Below are positions 9,144 to 18,132 of a stretch of DNA of 64,000 nucleotides, piece by piece. This DNA comes from Streptomyces chartreusis. Its GTDB lineage: Bacteria > Actinomycetota > Actinomycetes > Streptomycetales > Streptomycetaceae. The translations under genes were made by a program, and so were the position numbers. The stretch covers positions 620,001 to 684,000 of the forward strand of contig NZ_CP023689.1 of NCBI RefSeq assembly GCF_008704715.1. The letters are read 5' to 3'. How positions within the stretch are numbered: the first letter of the stretch is position 1; each line of letters begins with the position of its first letter. The notes under the pieces are model-generated. The model was not told the origin of the DNA. It made no database searches and saw only the letters and a program-made list of their open reading frames with translations.

Positions 9144-10475
9144 CTATGACGCGCCGCCGACCTGCTGGTTGTAGCCGTCCACGATGTTCTCCAGGGCCTT
9201 GTCGGCCGACTGCTGGCCGTTGATCGCCTTTCCGAGCTCCGTCTTCGTCGGGTCCTCGGTGAGGCTCTTGCCCTTCAGCACCCAGTTCGTCTGCGCGCTG
9301 TTGAAGTAGCCGGAGATCGGGGCGTAGAGCGGGATCGACTCGTTGTACAGCTTGAACGCCGCCTGCGCCGCCTCGGAGGTGAAGGGGTACTTCGGGTTCA
9401 GACCGCTCTCGACGGGGAGGAACCCGGACGCCTCGCACAGCGCCTGGTAGTGGGCCGGCTCGTACAGCCAGGACAGGAACTTCGTCGCGGCCGCGGCCGC
9501 GTCGGCGTTGTTGTTGAAGCCGACCGTCATGCCGCCGCTGTTGACGTCGCTGGCCTGCACCGGCTCGGCCGGCGTCGGGACACTGGCCCAGTCGAACTTC
9601 TTGATGCTCTCCGCGAAGGCGGGAACCTGCCACACCCCGGACCAGTAGGCGACCACGTCACCGCTCTGGAACATGGCCGACGGGTCGGCGCCGCTGGTCC
9701 ACACCGACTTCGGCATGGTCTTGTCGTCGTTCAGTCCGACGAAGTACTTCACGGCCTTCTTGGTCGCCGCGTCCACCGAGAACTTGCCGGAGTCGTCCGC
9801 GTGGACGTACTTACCGCCCATCTCGTACACCATGGCGCGCAGCCGGGACGGCGACTGGTCGAAGGTCAGCGAGTACTTGGCGCCGGTCTTCTCGCGGACC
9901 TTGTTCGCCGCCGCGATGAAGTCCTTCCAGGTCCAGGTCTTCGAGGGCGAGGTCGGGAAGGCGACGCCGGCCTTCTTGAACAGCGACTCGTTGATGAACA
10001 GGCCGGACGCGGTGACGTCCGAGGGGATGGACAGCACCTTCCCGGAGGAGTCCTTGGCGAGGAAGTTGGCGTTGATCTTGTTGCTCTTGTTGTTGGCGAT
10101 GGAGCTGAGGTCGATCAGCTTGTTCGACCAGATCGGGTCCAGCGCCGGGACGGCCGCGACGTCGGGCAGCGAGTTCGCCTGTGCGGCGTTGTGCAGCTTC
10201 GTCGTGTAGCCGTCGTAGGGAATGTTGACGAGCTTGACGTCGACGCCGGCTTCCTTCTTGTACTGCGCCACCATCTTCTTCCAGCCCGCGTCCTGCCCCG
10301 GAACCGTGGAGATCCAGAACGTCAGCGACTTGGAGTTTCCGCCCGAGCCGGACCCCGACCCGCCGCAGGCGGAGAGGAGCAGGGCACCTGCCGTGGCCAC
10401 AGCAGCGAGGGGAATGACACGGCGTATACCGCCGCGACCGAGTCGGCGAGAGCGCCGCACACCCACACTGGTCAT
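9144..10475 (-). CDS. Extracellular sugar-binding lipoprotein (ABC transporter)
   Basis: 443 residues. A twin-Arg-rich n-region and hydrophobic segment end in the lipobox LLLSACGG, so the mature protein is anchored through Cys near residue 36, followed by a Gly/Ser linker. The body has the solute-binding family 1 pattern (LTFWISTVPGQDAGWKKMV, DVAAVPALDPIW, YWSGVWQVPAF). Many aromatic residues fit an oligosaccharide ligand, but the ligand is unknown. It is first in the operon with two permeases and two toroid proteins. The ATG at 10475 is chosen because it begins the signal peptide. Confidence 0.92.
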   Translation of the reverse strand: MTSVGVRRSRRLGRGGIRRVIPLAAVATAGALLLSACGGSGSGSGGNSKSLTFWISTVPGQDAGWKKMVAQYKKEAGVDVKLVNIPYDGYTTKLHNAAQANSLPDVAAVPALDPIWSNKLIDLSSIANNKSNKINANFLAKDSSGKVLSIPSDVTASGLFINESLFKKAGVAFPTSPSKTWTWKDFIAAANKVREKTGAKYSLTFDQSPSRLRAMVYEMGGKYVHADDSGKFSVDAATKKAVKYFVGLNDDKTMPKSVWTSGADPSAMFQSGDVVAYWSGVWQVPAFAESIKKFDWASVPTPAEPVQASDVNSGGMTVGFNNNADAAAAATKFLSWLYEPAHYQALCEASGFLPVESGLNPKYPFTSEAAQAAFKLYNESIPLYAPISGYFNSAQTNWVLKGKSLTEDPTKTELGKAINGQQSADKALENIVDGYNQQVGGAS

Positions 10476-10707
10476 CTTCGATCCCTTTTCGTCGTAGCGG
10501 AGGAAGCACGGGGCCTGCCGAGGCGGCACGGGTGCGTTCTGCGGGAAATTTCGCCTTCCGGGGGCGCGGCCTCGCCCGGCCGCATCGCCTCGACGGGTGG
10601 GATCCCCGGCCATGAGGGCCGTCGTCGCACAAGCACGCCCTCGTGCGGCTGCCGTACTTCGCGTACGGGCGGGATGCTCAACCCAAGCCGGCGTCCCGGC
10701 CGACTTA

Positions 10708-10720
10708 GAAAGCGCTTGTC
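10708..10720. promoter_or_regulatory. LacI-type operator-like box upstream of the sugar operon
   Basis: GAAAGCGCTTGTC contains the perfect palindrome AAGCGCTT (10710-10717), with one mismatch to a 12-base GAAAGCGCTTTC-type LacI-family site. It sits about 235 bases upstream of the binding-protein start, in the 274-base gap between that gene and the ROK gene. No LacI gene is present in this window. Confidence 0.45.
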
Positions 10721-10749
10721 CGGACATTGGCAGATCGAGTCGGAGGCCG

Positions 10750-11895
10750 TCAATCCTTCGCCCCCGCGGTCTCGGTCACGGTTTGGACTCCTCGGGTGAC
10801 CGCGAGGCGGGCGGCGCCCACGACCGTGCCGAGGTCACCGACCATGCTGCTGACGACTTCGGTGGGCCAGCTCAGCCGGTCGAGTTCCGCCCGCACACCG
10901 GGCAGGATCTGCGGGTCGGCGCCGGTGCTGCCGCCGAGCACGATCAGTCCGGGGTCCAGTACGGCGGTGACGGCGGCGGCGAGCCGGCCGACGTCGACGG
11001 CATGGCGGTCGATCACCGCGCGTGCCACGGCCCGGCCCTCCCCCGCCCTGGTGAAGAGCTGCTCGGCGGTGCGCGGGCACGGCCCGTCCTCGTCCGGCCA
11101 AGCCTCGGCAGCCCGCCGCAGGAGCGAGCGGGCGCCGATGTACTCCTCCAGGGCCTCGTGGCGCGGCTCGCGGCCGTCGTCCCAGGGGTAGGGCAGCCGG
11201 GCCAGCTCACCGGCGGCGCCATTGGCTCCGCGCAGCACCTCACCGCCGACCACGATGCCGAGGCCGATACCGACGCCGATCCGCAGGTAGCCGAAGGTGC
11301 GTCGGCCCCGCGCGGCGCCCTCGTGCAGTTCGGCGAGCGCGGCGCAGTTGACGTTGTTCTCGAGGTGGACGGGGACGCCCGGCGGCAGGGCGACGGCCAT
11401 GGCGTCGAAGACCGGGCCGGCCTTGGCCGTGGCGGGGCGCATGCGGGCACCCTCCTTCTCGCGTGCGGTGACGTCGCCGACGGCGACGACGACGGTGCGC
11501 AGCGGGGCGCCGGCGGGCAGCGCGGCAAGTGCCTCGCGGACCACGTCGGCGGCCTCGTCCCGGGTCCCGGTGGCCTGGGCGAGGAGGGTGCCGTCCAGGG
11601 CGCAGCCGCGCACCCGGGTCAGCGCGGGACCGAGATCCACGGCGAGCACCGCCCCGGCGGCGGGCCCGAGCCCGTAGACGGCGGCCGAGCGGCCCGTGAC
11701 GCCGGAGGCCGTGCCGGAGTGGGCGGCCAGCCGGGCGCTCTCCAGCTCCGCGACGGCGGAGGACACGGTGGGCTTGGACAGGCCCGCCAGGCTCGCGAGC
11801 TGCGGCCGGGTCGCGCTGCCCGCCCCGGCGAGCACAGCGAAGACCGCGCTTGCGCTCTCGGTCAGGCGGGGGGCTTCCGCCACGTCGTCTATCAC
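10750..11895 (-). CDS. ROK-family transcriptional repressor
   Basis: About 381 residues. An N-terminal winged helix-turn-helix (ATRPQLASLAGLSKPTVSSAVAEL) is followed by a sugar-kinase-like ROK domain (AVDLGPALTRVRG, GVGIGLGIVVGGEVLRGANGAAGEL, LIVLGGSTGADP). ROK repressors usually respond to a sugar or sugar phosphate. The Cys-rich zinc motif of catalytic ROK kinases is absent, which favours a regulator. The GTG at 11895 follows GGGAG at short spacing; GTG 11913 is an alternative. It lies between the ABC operon and a divergent sugar kinase and probably controls both. Confidence 0.85.
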   Translation of the reverse strand: MIDDVAEAPRLTESASAVFAVLAGAGSATRPQLASLAGLSKPTVSSAVAELESARLAAHSGTASGVTGRSAAVYGLGPAAGAVLAVDLGPALTRVRGCALDGTLLAQATGTRDEAADVVREALAALPAGAPLRTVVVAVGDVTAREKEGARMRPATAKAGPVFDAMAVALPPGVPVHLENNVNCAALAELHEGAARGRRTFGYLRIGVGIGLGIVVGGEVLRGANGAAGELARLPYPWDDGREPRHEALEEYIGARSLLRRAAEAWPDEDGPCPRTAEQLFTRAGEGRAVARAVIDRHAVDVGRLAAAVTAVLDPGLIVLGGSTGADPQILPGVRAELDRLSWPTEVVSSMVGDLGTVVGAARLAVTRGVQTVTETAGAKD

Positions 11896-11959
11896 AGTTC
11901 TCCCACGGGTCACGGGCCGCTCAGTGGTCGAGTGCGCGATGCCTCTTGACGCACTGTAC

Positions 11960-11983
11960 TTCGTTAGTTAACTTCCTAACGAA
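11960..11983. promoter_or_regulatory. Inverted repeat TTCGTTAG-N8-CTAACGAA, candidate ROK operator
   Basis: Perfect 8-bp arms at 11960-11967 and 11976-11983 around an AT-rich centre, in the 340-base region between the divergent ROK gene and the sugar-kinase gene. It is the natural candidate for autoregulation. Apart from this and the next repeat, the gap holds no gene I can support. Confidence 0.55.
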
Positions 11984-12029
11984 CTTCACGGTACTCGCCT
12001 GCCGTGTCCGCCAGAAGCCCGTCCCGGGG

Positions 12030-12047
12030 CTTCGTTAGTTCACCAAC
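12030..12047. promoter_or_regulatory. Second copy of CTTCGTTAGTT, candidate ROK half-operator
   Basis: The 11-base string CTTCGTTAGTT at 12030-12040 repeats exactly the string at 11959-11969. Here it continues as CACCAAC, giving an imperfect palindrome. The 71-base spacing suggests two protein dimers on the same promoter region. Confidence 0.45.
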
Positions 12048-12235
12048 TCCCTTGATTCCAGGCATGGTTCGCCCGCCAGGGCGCTTCGCCGGCTGTGCCG
12101 CACAGGGTCGTCGGTCGTCCGCGGCGTCATCGTGCTTGATCGCGCTCACGCCGCGGAGCCGCATGTCGACACGGCTCGCACCCTTCCGGGGCGCTGCCGA
12201 ACCGCCTGCGCCGGCGCAACGACGAGAGAGGTTCC

Positions 12236-13135
12236 GTGCAGGACTTCACGCCCCTCGTGATCGGTATCGACGTCGGCGGCACCAAGACGCATCTCCGCGC
12301 GTACGCGGGGGACGGCCTGGTCGCCGATCACGTCCGCACGAGCAGCGGCTGGCGGCCGCACGATCCGGTGGCCGCCGCCGGATGGCTGGCGGCGCTGGTC
12401 GCCGGCGCCCTGCCGAAGGGGGTGCGTCCGGCCGCCCTCTCGGTGGGCGGACACGCCTGCGAGACCGCGCGCCAGTGCGCCCAGATCCGTACCGCTCTCC
12501 AACTGCACTTCGACGCGCCCGCGTCGGTGGTCGGCGACGCCGAACTGCTCGTTCCCGCCGCCGGGTTGGACAAGGGCGTCGGCCTGGTCGCCGGCACCGG
12601 TTCCGTCGCGGTCGGCCGGCTGACCGACGGCACTTCCGTCCAGGTCGGCGGCTGGGGCGCGGTCCTCGGCGACGAGGGCGGCTCGGCCGGTCTCGTCCGC
12701 GAGGCCGCACGGGCCGTATGGGCGGCGCACGACCTCGGCGAGGAGCCCGACGCACTGGCGGTCGGGCTCATCGACGCGTTCCAGGTTCCCGAAGTACCCG
12801 CGCTCGGCGCGGCGTTGGAGGGCGCGAAGAGCCCTTCCGCGGACTGGGGCCGGCACGCTCCGGTGGTGTTCGCCGCCGCGGCGGCCGGTTCACCGCTCGC
12901 CCGCGCGGTGATCGACGAGGGCGGCAGGTCGCTGGCCGCGCTGGTCGAGCAACTCGCCGCGCGCGGGGTGCCGGTGGACGACGTCGTGATCGCGGGCAGC
13001 ACGATTCTCGCCCAGCCCGGCCTGTACGACGCGTTCGCCGCCGCGCTCGCCGACAGCGTACCGGGGGCACAGCCACGGCCCCTGGAAGTGCCGCCGGTGG
13101 AGGGGGCCGTGGCGCTCGCGCGTTCACTCCTGTGA
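12236..13135 (+). CDS. BadF/BadG-type sugar kinase (N-acetylglucosamine kinase-like)
   Basis: A 299-residue ASKHA-fold kinase: phosphate-1 motif IGIDVGGTKTHLRAY at the N-terminus, then LVAGTGSVAVG, and the motif GGWGAVLGDEGGSAGLVREA that is characteristic of N-acetylglucosamine-kinase-like BadF/BadG proteins. It is expected to phosphorylate an imported amino or other sugar in the cytoplasm. The GTG start has GAGAGAGG five bases upstream. It is divergent from the ROK repressor and next to the ABC importer operon, which suggests it works on the imported product; the actual sugar is unknown. Confidence 0.8.
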   Translation: MQDFTPLVIGIDVGGTKTHLRAYAGDGLVADHVRTSSGWRPHDPVAAAGWLAALVAGALPKGVRPAALSVGGHACETARQCAQIRTALQLHFDAPASVVGDAELLVPAAGLDKGVGLVAGTGSVAVGRLTDGTSVQVGGWGAVLGDEGGSAGLVREAARAVWAAHDLGEEPDALAVGLIDAFQVPEVPALGAALEGAKSPSADWGRHAPVVFAAAAAGSPLARAVIDEGGRSLAALVEQLAARGVPVDDVVIAGSTILAQPGLYDAFAAALADSVPGAQPRPLEVPPVEGAVALARSLL

Positions 13136-13321
13136 CATCCCCCGGACGCCGGGCCATCCCGGGTCCGACACGACCCGCCCGTAGATCTTCGCTCGTAGGA
13201 CTCGGCCCCGACCGCAGCGCGCCCCGTGCGCCGCACGCCCTTTCGCCGCGTGCCGGCCGGTCGAGCCGATCGTTTCGATCTCCTCCCGGCCGTTCGGCCG
13301 GAGAATCCGAGAGAGGCACTC

Positions 13322-15244
13322 ATGCCGTCACCCTCCGGGGACCTGGCCACCCCGACCATCGATAGAAGGCGCTTTCTCCTGACCTCCGCCGGAGGCGGCG
13401 CGGCGCTCGTCGTAGTGCCCGCCGTCGCCGGCTGGCTGCCCGCCGCCGATGCCAAGACCGCCGTACAGGCGGCCGCGTTCGTGGACGACTACAGGACCAA
13501 CGTCGTCGCGAACCAGACGCCCGAGACCAACGCGGTGGTCCGGATCCTCGGCGGCTTCGCGAAGGTGTGGAAGACCGGCGGCGCCTGGAACACCGGCACG
13601 CCGTTGATGCCCGAGGTGCTGCGCGCCAACATGCGCTACTGCGCCCGCGTCACCGCCTCGCGCACGGACGCCCAGGCCAGGGAATCCTTCATCGTCGACC
13701 GTCAGCACCAGAGCTACTCGGTCATCGCCGGGCTCGGTCCGCTGGCTGAGCTGTACAGGACCGGCGCCAAGGCGGTCACCTCGATCACCGGCGCCCCGGA
13801 CGGCACGCCCGCCGGGAAGATCAGCGACGCGGTGCCCGCCGGCGCTCCGGCCGGTTCCGCGATCGGCGCCGGTTCCTACGACTCGGACCTCGGCCAGGTG
13901 GCCAGGCTGGTCGACACGGTGCGCGGCCCGTTCGCCTCCGGGAACCCGGCCAAGTTCGCCTTCCAGTACCCGCGTCCGTGGCGGATGAACGAGGACAGCG
14001 AGGTCGTCGACACCGGGGCGAAGGACGCCTTCGGCTTCCCCGTCTACGACTCGCGGGTGAGCGTCGCCCCGCAGCTGCTGCGCCAGCGGGCCGAGACCCC
14101 GGCCGAGGACGGCGGCTTCCCCAGCGGGCACACCAACGCCCTGCACCTGGCGGCCCTGGCGTACGCCTATGCCGTGCCCGAACGCTTCCAGGAGCTGGTC
14201 ACCGGCGCCTTCGAGCTGAGCCACACCCGGATCGTCGCGGGCATGCACTCCACCGTCGACGTCCTGGGCGGCCGCGTGATGGCCACGGCGTTGGCCGCAG
14301 CGGCCCTCACCGACCCGGCCAACGCCGAGCTCAAGGCCGCCGCCCGCACCCAGGCCCTGGCCTACTTCCGGCAGCACACCGGCACCACCGCCGACACGCT
14401 GTACGCCTACGCCCACTCGGGCGGCACCGACACCGACCCGTACGCGGACCGCGAGGCCAACGCCCGTACGGTCCGTCCCAAGCTGACCTATGTCCTGACC
14501 CGGCAGGGCCGTGACGTGCCGCTGACCGTGCCGAAGGGCGCCGAGGTGCTGCTGGAGACACGCCAGCCCTATCTCACCGCGGCCCAGCGCCGCGAGGTGC
14601 TGCGCACGACCGCGCTGCCCGCCGGGTACGTCCTGCTCGACGCCTTCGAACAGTGGGGGCGGCTGGACCTGTTCTCGGCCTCCGACGGCTACGGCGCCTT
14701 CGACTCCGACGTGACCGTCACGCTCGACGCGGCCGCCGGGGGCTTCGGCGCGGCGGACAGCTGGCGCAACGACATCCGCGGCGAGGGCGGCCTGACCAAG
14801 CGCGGCACCGGCACGCTCACCCTGTCGGGCCACAACCGCTTCCACGGCGGCACGGTCGTCGAGGGCGGCGTGCTCGTCGGGGCGTCCGCGAACGCCCTCG
14901 GCCAGGGCGACGTGCGCGTCGTGGGCGGCACGCTGCGCGCGGACGAGGTGCTGCGGGTGCGCGGCGCGTACGTCCAGGAGGGCGACACACGCCTGGAGCT
15001 GCCGCTGCGCAGGAACCACGGCCCGGCGCTCGAGGTGTCCGGCCGAGTCGTGCTGGGCCGCGGCGCCGTGCTGTCGCTGCGCCTGGACCCCGAGCGCCCG
15101 CCGGTCGCGGGGAGCACGGTTCCCGTCGTCGAGGCGCAGCGGCTGCGCGGCCAGTTCGACCGGATCGAGGTGAACTCACCCGCTCTGCGAGCCGTACCCG
15201 TCTACACGACGGAAGGTCTGTCGGTACGACTCCTGAGGCGGTAA
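13322..15244 (+). CDS. Tat-exported PAP2/class A acid-phosphatase-like protein with autotransporter-type repeat
   Basis: 640 residues. The Tat signal is DRRRFLLTSAGGG at residues 14-26. The vanadium-haloperoxidase/acid-phosphatase signature is complete: K211-x6-R218-P219, PSGH at 267-270, and R303-x5-H309-x3-D313 (Thr replaces the usual Ser before the Arg). So a secreted phosphomonoesterase, or less likely a haloperoxidase, is predicted. After about residue 480 comes GGLTKRGTGTLTLSGHNRF and GGTVVEGGVLVG, a match by eye to the passenger-strand repeat of Gram-negative autotransporters, then a beta-rich tail. The ATG at 13322 has GAGAGG upstream. Confidence 0.85.
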   Translation: MPSPSGDLATPTIDRRRFLLTSAGGGAALVVVPAVAGWLPAADAKTAVQAAAFVDDYRTNVVANQTPETNAVVRILGGFAKVWKTGGAWNTGTPLMPEVLRANMRYCARVTASRTDAQARESFIVDRQHQSYSVIAGLGPLAELYRTGAKAVTSITGAPDGTPAGKISDAVPAGAPAGSAIGAGSYDSDLGQVARLVDTVRGPFASGNPAKFAFQYPRPWRMNEDSEVVDTGAKDAFGFPVYDSRVSVAPQLLRQRAETPAEDGGFPSGHTNALHLAALAYAYAVPERFQELVTGAFELSHTRIVAGMHSTVDVLGGRVMATALAAAALTDPANAELKAAARTQALAYFRQHTGTTADTLYAYAHSGGTDTDPYADREANARTVRPKLTYVLTRQGRDVPLTVPKGAEVLLETRQPYLTAAQRREVLRTTALPAGYVLLDAFEQWGRLDLFSASDGYGAFDSDVTVTLDAAAGGFGAADSWRNDIRGEGGLTKRGTGTLTLSGHNRFHGGTVVEGGVLVGASANALGQGDVRVVGGTLRADEVLRVRGAYVQEGDTRLELPLRRNHGPALEVSGRVVLGRGAVLSLRLDPERPPVAGSTVPVVEAQRLRGQFDRIEVNSPALRAVPVYTTEGLSVRLLRR

Positions 15245-15265
15245 CCGCGTCCCGGGCGGAAGCTG

Positions 15266-17026
15266 ATGCAGAGTGGGCACATGGGCCGCCCGAGAATCAG
15301 CTTCCGCCGTCCCGGGGCCGACGGTGCCGCGGAGCGGATGATGGCGCTCGAACAGCAATCGGCCTCGCAGCCGGTCACGGCCCCGACCACGGCTCCGACT
15401 CCTCGGGGACTCGCCGGTCCGCCCGTCGCCCGGCGCCTGCTCGTCCCGCTCCTGGTGGTCCTGCTGCTCGGTCAGATGGCCGTCGCGATGGTGACGACCG
15501 CAGTGCGGCAGACGCCGACCATCGACGAACCCGTGTACGTCGGCACGGCGGCCGAGTATCTGCACGAGCACGAGGTGGTCCACAACCCCGAGCATCCGCC
15601 GCTCGGCAAGCTGGTCATCGGCGCCGGTGTGGCCCTCGCAGATCCGCGTGTCGATGCCTCCTTCACGGGCGATCAGGGCCGGTTGGGTCGGCATCTGCTG
15701 TACGAGTCCGGGAACGACCCGTGGCGGGTGATGCTGTTCGCGCGGCTGCCCGTGATCGCTCTGACGCTCGCGTTCGGGCTGGTCGTGTTCGCCTTCGCCC
15801 GGGAACTCGCCGGTGCGGCGGGCGGTTTGGCGGCGCTCGGCCTGTACGCCTTCTCCCCCGACCTCGTCGCGCACGGCTCGCTCGCCACGCTGGACGTGCC
15901 GGCGGCCGGTTTCGTGCTGACGTCGGTGTGGCTGCTGTGGCGGGCCCGTCATCGGCCCCGGCTGTACGTTCCCTTGGCCGGGGCAGCGCTCGGGGCGGCC
16001 CTGGCGACGAAGATGAGCATGCTCGCGGCGATCCCGGTGCTCATGGCGCTCGCCGGCCTGTCGGTGTGGTGCGCGCGAGCGCCCGCTCAGCCTCGTCGGC
16101 GGGCGCTGGGGCGGGCCGCGGCCGGCGCCGGCGTTCTGGTGCTGGTCGCGATCGCGGTCGTATGGGCGTCGTATCTCGTGGTGGATCCGCGGTTGCGCTG
16201 GGCGCCGGAGGAGCCCGTGCCCGCGGTGCGCGGATTGCGCGGGCTGGTCGTGGACCTGCTGCCGTTCCCGGAGGCGTACCGGGACGGCATGCGCGTGCAG
16301 TTCCACTTCGAGGACTACCCGTGGCAGGGCTTTCTGTTCGGCCGGCTCTACACCGGGTCGCTCTGGTACTACCTGCCGGCGGCGCTGCTGGTGAAGACGC
16401 CGCTCGGCATGCTCGCGCTGTGGGCCGCCGGCGCCGTCACCCTGGTGGCCGTGCGGCGGCTGCGGCCCGTGGCGCCGTATCTGCTGGTACCGACGGCCGT
16501 GCTGCTCGGCGCGGCCATGCTCGGGTCGCGGGACTTCGGCACGCGGTACGCGGTGTTCGTGCCGATGTTCCTGGCGGTGGCGGCGGGTTGTGTCCTGGTG
16601 GTGCGCCGGCGGTGGGTGCAGGCGGCGGTCGGCACGCTGGTGCTGTTCGTCGCCGTGAGCTCGCTGCGCACCTACCCCTACTATCTGCCGTACTCCAACG
16701 AGGCGTTCGGCGGTCCGGCGAAGACCCATCTGCGGCTGCACGACTCGAACGTCGACTGGGGACAGGACCTGGGCCGGCTCGCGGACCGGCTGCGTGAGCG
16801 CTACCGGGGCGAGCGGATCTGGCTCGTCTACAAGGGCAGCGGGGTGCCGTCGTACTACGGAATCCACGCCTCCGATCCGCGCCGGGCGGACCCCGGTGAC
16901 GTGCGCGGACTGCTGGTGGTGTCGGACTCCGCGGCGGCCAAGGCGACCGGACGGCTGGCCGAACTGATCGAGGGCAGTCGGCCGATCGACGGCGTCGGTC
17001 ATTCGATCACGATCTATCGTCGCTGA
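15266..17026 (+). CDS. Membrane glycosyltransferase family 39-like protein
   Basis: A 586-residue polytopic protein. The first extracellular loop after helix 1 has TPTIDEPVYVGTAAEYL and HNPEHPPLGKLV, the Asp/Glu and His-Pro-Pro motifs of PMT-type and ArnT-type GT-C enzymes. Around ten further helices follow, then a soluble C-terminal part with DSNVDWGQDLGRL. It probably transfers a sugar from a polyprenyl-phosphate donor on the outer face of the membrane; the acceptor is unknown. Starts at 15266, 15281, 15338 and 15341 are all possible; GGAAG precedes 15266, and GGAG precedes 15338. Confidence 0.75.
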   Translation: MQSGHMGRPRISFRRPGADGAAERMMALEQQSASQPVTAPTTAPTPRGLAGPPVARRLLVPLLVVLLLGQMAVAMVTTAVRQTPTIDEPVYVGTAAEYLHEHEVVHNPEHPPLGKLVIGAGVALADPRVDASFTGDQGRLGRHLLYESGNDPWRVMLFARLPVIALTLAFGLVVFAFARELAGAAGGLAALGLYAFSPDLVAHGSLATLDVPAAGFVLTSVWLLWRARHRPRLYVPLAGAALGAALATKMSMLAAIPVLMALAGLSVWCARAPAQPRRRALGRAAAGAGVLVLVAIAVVWASYLVVDPRLRWAPEEPVPAVRGLRGLVVDLLPFPEAYRDGMRVQFHFEDYPWQGFLFGRLYTGSLWYYLPAALLVKTPLGMLALWAAGAVTLVAVRRLRPVAPYLLVPTAVLLGAAMLGSRDFGTRYAVFVPMFLAVAAGCVLVVRRRWVQAAVGTLVLFVAVSSLRTYPYYLPYSNEAFGGPAKTHLRLHDSNVDWGQDLGRLADRLRERYRGERIWLVYKGSGVPSYYGIHASDPRRADPGDVRGLLVVSDSAAAKATGRLAELIEGSRPIDGVGHSITIYRR

Positions 17027-17081
17027 GTAGAGCGCATGAGGGGACCGGGTCGACACGGTGTGTGAGCTATGTTGAGGCACT

Positions 17082-18029
17082 GTGGGAGACAAAAGAGGCG
17101 CACCGGCGCCATCGCCCCAGCAGGCACGCGCACAGGCATCCGCCATCACCTCCGGAAAGACGGTGCCGGAGACCGGGGTGTCCCCGAGTTCCCAGCTCAG
17201 GACGCTCTTCGACCAGCCCCGGCTCTCCCCCGGGCAGCGGCGCATCGCGCAGTACCTGATCGAGCACATCACCGAGGCGGCGTTCCTTTCGATCACCGAC
17301 CTCGCCGAGCGGGCCGGCGTCAGCCAGCCCTCCGTGACCCGGTTCGCCGCGGCCGTCGGCTTCAGCGGTTACCCGGCGCTACGGGAGAAGCTCCAGGCGA
17401 TCGCGCTGGGAGCCCTGTCGGGCGGCCCGGTGGCGGCGGAGGAGAACGGCGCCAACGAACTCCAGTCGGCCGTGGACGCCGAGATCGACAACCTGGAGAA
17501 CCTGCGGCGCGACTTCGCCGACCCGGACCAGTTGATCGACGTCGGCCGAAAGCTGTCGCAGTCGACCCCGCTGACCATCCTCGGGCTGCGCATCTCCGCC
17601 TCGCTCGCCGAGTACTTCGCCTACGCCGCACGACGTATCCACCCGGACGTCCGGCTGGTGACGCGGGGCGGCAGTGTCGCCTACGACGCGCTGCTCCAGT
17701 CACGGGAGGCCGGCGGCACCTGGGTGCTGGCGTTCTCCATGCCGCGGCACGCCCAGGAGACGCTGACCGCGGTGCGGGTCGCGCGCAGCGCCGGGCTGCG
17801 GGTCGCCCTGGTCACGGACCTGGCGCTCGGCCCGGTGGCGGACACGGCCGACGTGGTCTTCGCCACCGGCACCGGATCACGGCTGGTCTTCGACTCGTAC
17901 GCCGCGCCCGGTGTCATCGCCGCCGCGCTGCTCCAGGCCATGACCGACGCGGACCCGGAGCGGACGCAGGCTCGGCTGGAGGACTACGAGCAGATCTCCG
18001 ACCAGCACCAGTTCTTCCTGCGCGACTGA
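17082..18029 (+). CDS. MurR/RpiR-family transcriptional regulator
   Basis: 315 residues: an N-terminal HTH_6 domain (RRIAQYLIEH, ITDLAERAGVSQPSVTRFAAAVGF, at about 50-105) and a C-terminal SIS domain for a phosphosugar (GLRISASLAEYFAYAARRI, VAFSMPRHAQETLTA). The family senses sugar phosphates. The GTG start lies eight bases after a -10-like TATGTT, so a leaderless transcript is likely, although GAGG is also present. The AT-rich region after the gene holds an ATGAA/TTCAT palindrome that could be its site. Confidence 0.9.
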   Translation: MGDKRGAPAPSPQQARAQASAITSGKTVPETGVSPSSQLRTLFDQPRLSPGQRRIAQYLIEHITEAAFLSITDLAERAGVSQPSVTRFAAAVGFSGYPALREKLQAIALGALSGGPVAAEENGANELQSAVDAEIDNLENLRRDFADPDQLIDVGRKLSQSTPLTILGLRISASLAEYFAYAARRIHPDVRLVTRGGSVAYDALLQSREAGGTWVLAFSMPRHAQETLTAVRVARSAGLRVALVTDLALGPVADTADVVFATGTGSRLVFDSYAAPGVIAAALLQAMTDADPERTQARLEDYEQISDQHQFFLRD

Positions 18030-18113
18030 CCCTCGTACCGCCCGCCCGACAGGGCACCCCTCGCACACCGGCGAATACCGGAGCACACGGGAACCTTTCA
18101 CATCAAAGCACGC

Positions 18114-18127
18114 ATGAATGTTTTCAT
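18114..18127. promoter_or_regulatory. ATGAA-N4-TTCAT palindrome, candidate RpiR operator
   Basis: Perfect five-base arms around TGTT in an unusually AT-rich patch of the 395-base gap 18030-18424. It lies just upstream of the -35 element of the putative promoter at 18133-18161, a position that would allow control of that promoter. Confidence 0.4.
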
Positions 18128-18132
18128 ACGTC

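Noticed and set aside
10750..11895. ROK protein as glucokinase
   Set aside because: It has an N-terminal winged helix and lacks the Cys-rich zinc motif of ROK kinases.
15176..17296. Long open frame of 706 codons on the minus strand opposite the GT39-like gene
   Set aside because: Gln/His/Arg-rich shadow of a real GC-rich gene; no domain, and the plus-strand frame has clear membrane helices and motifs.
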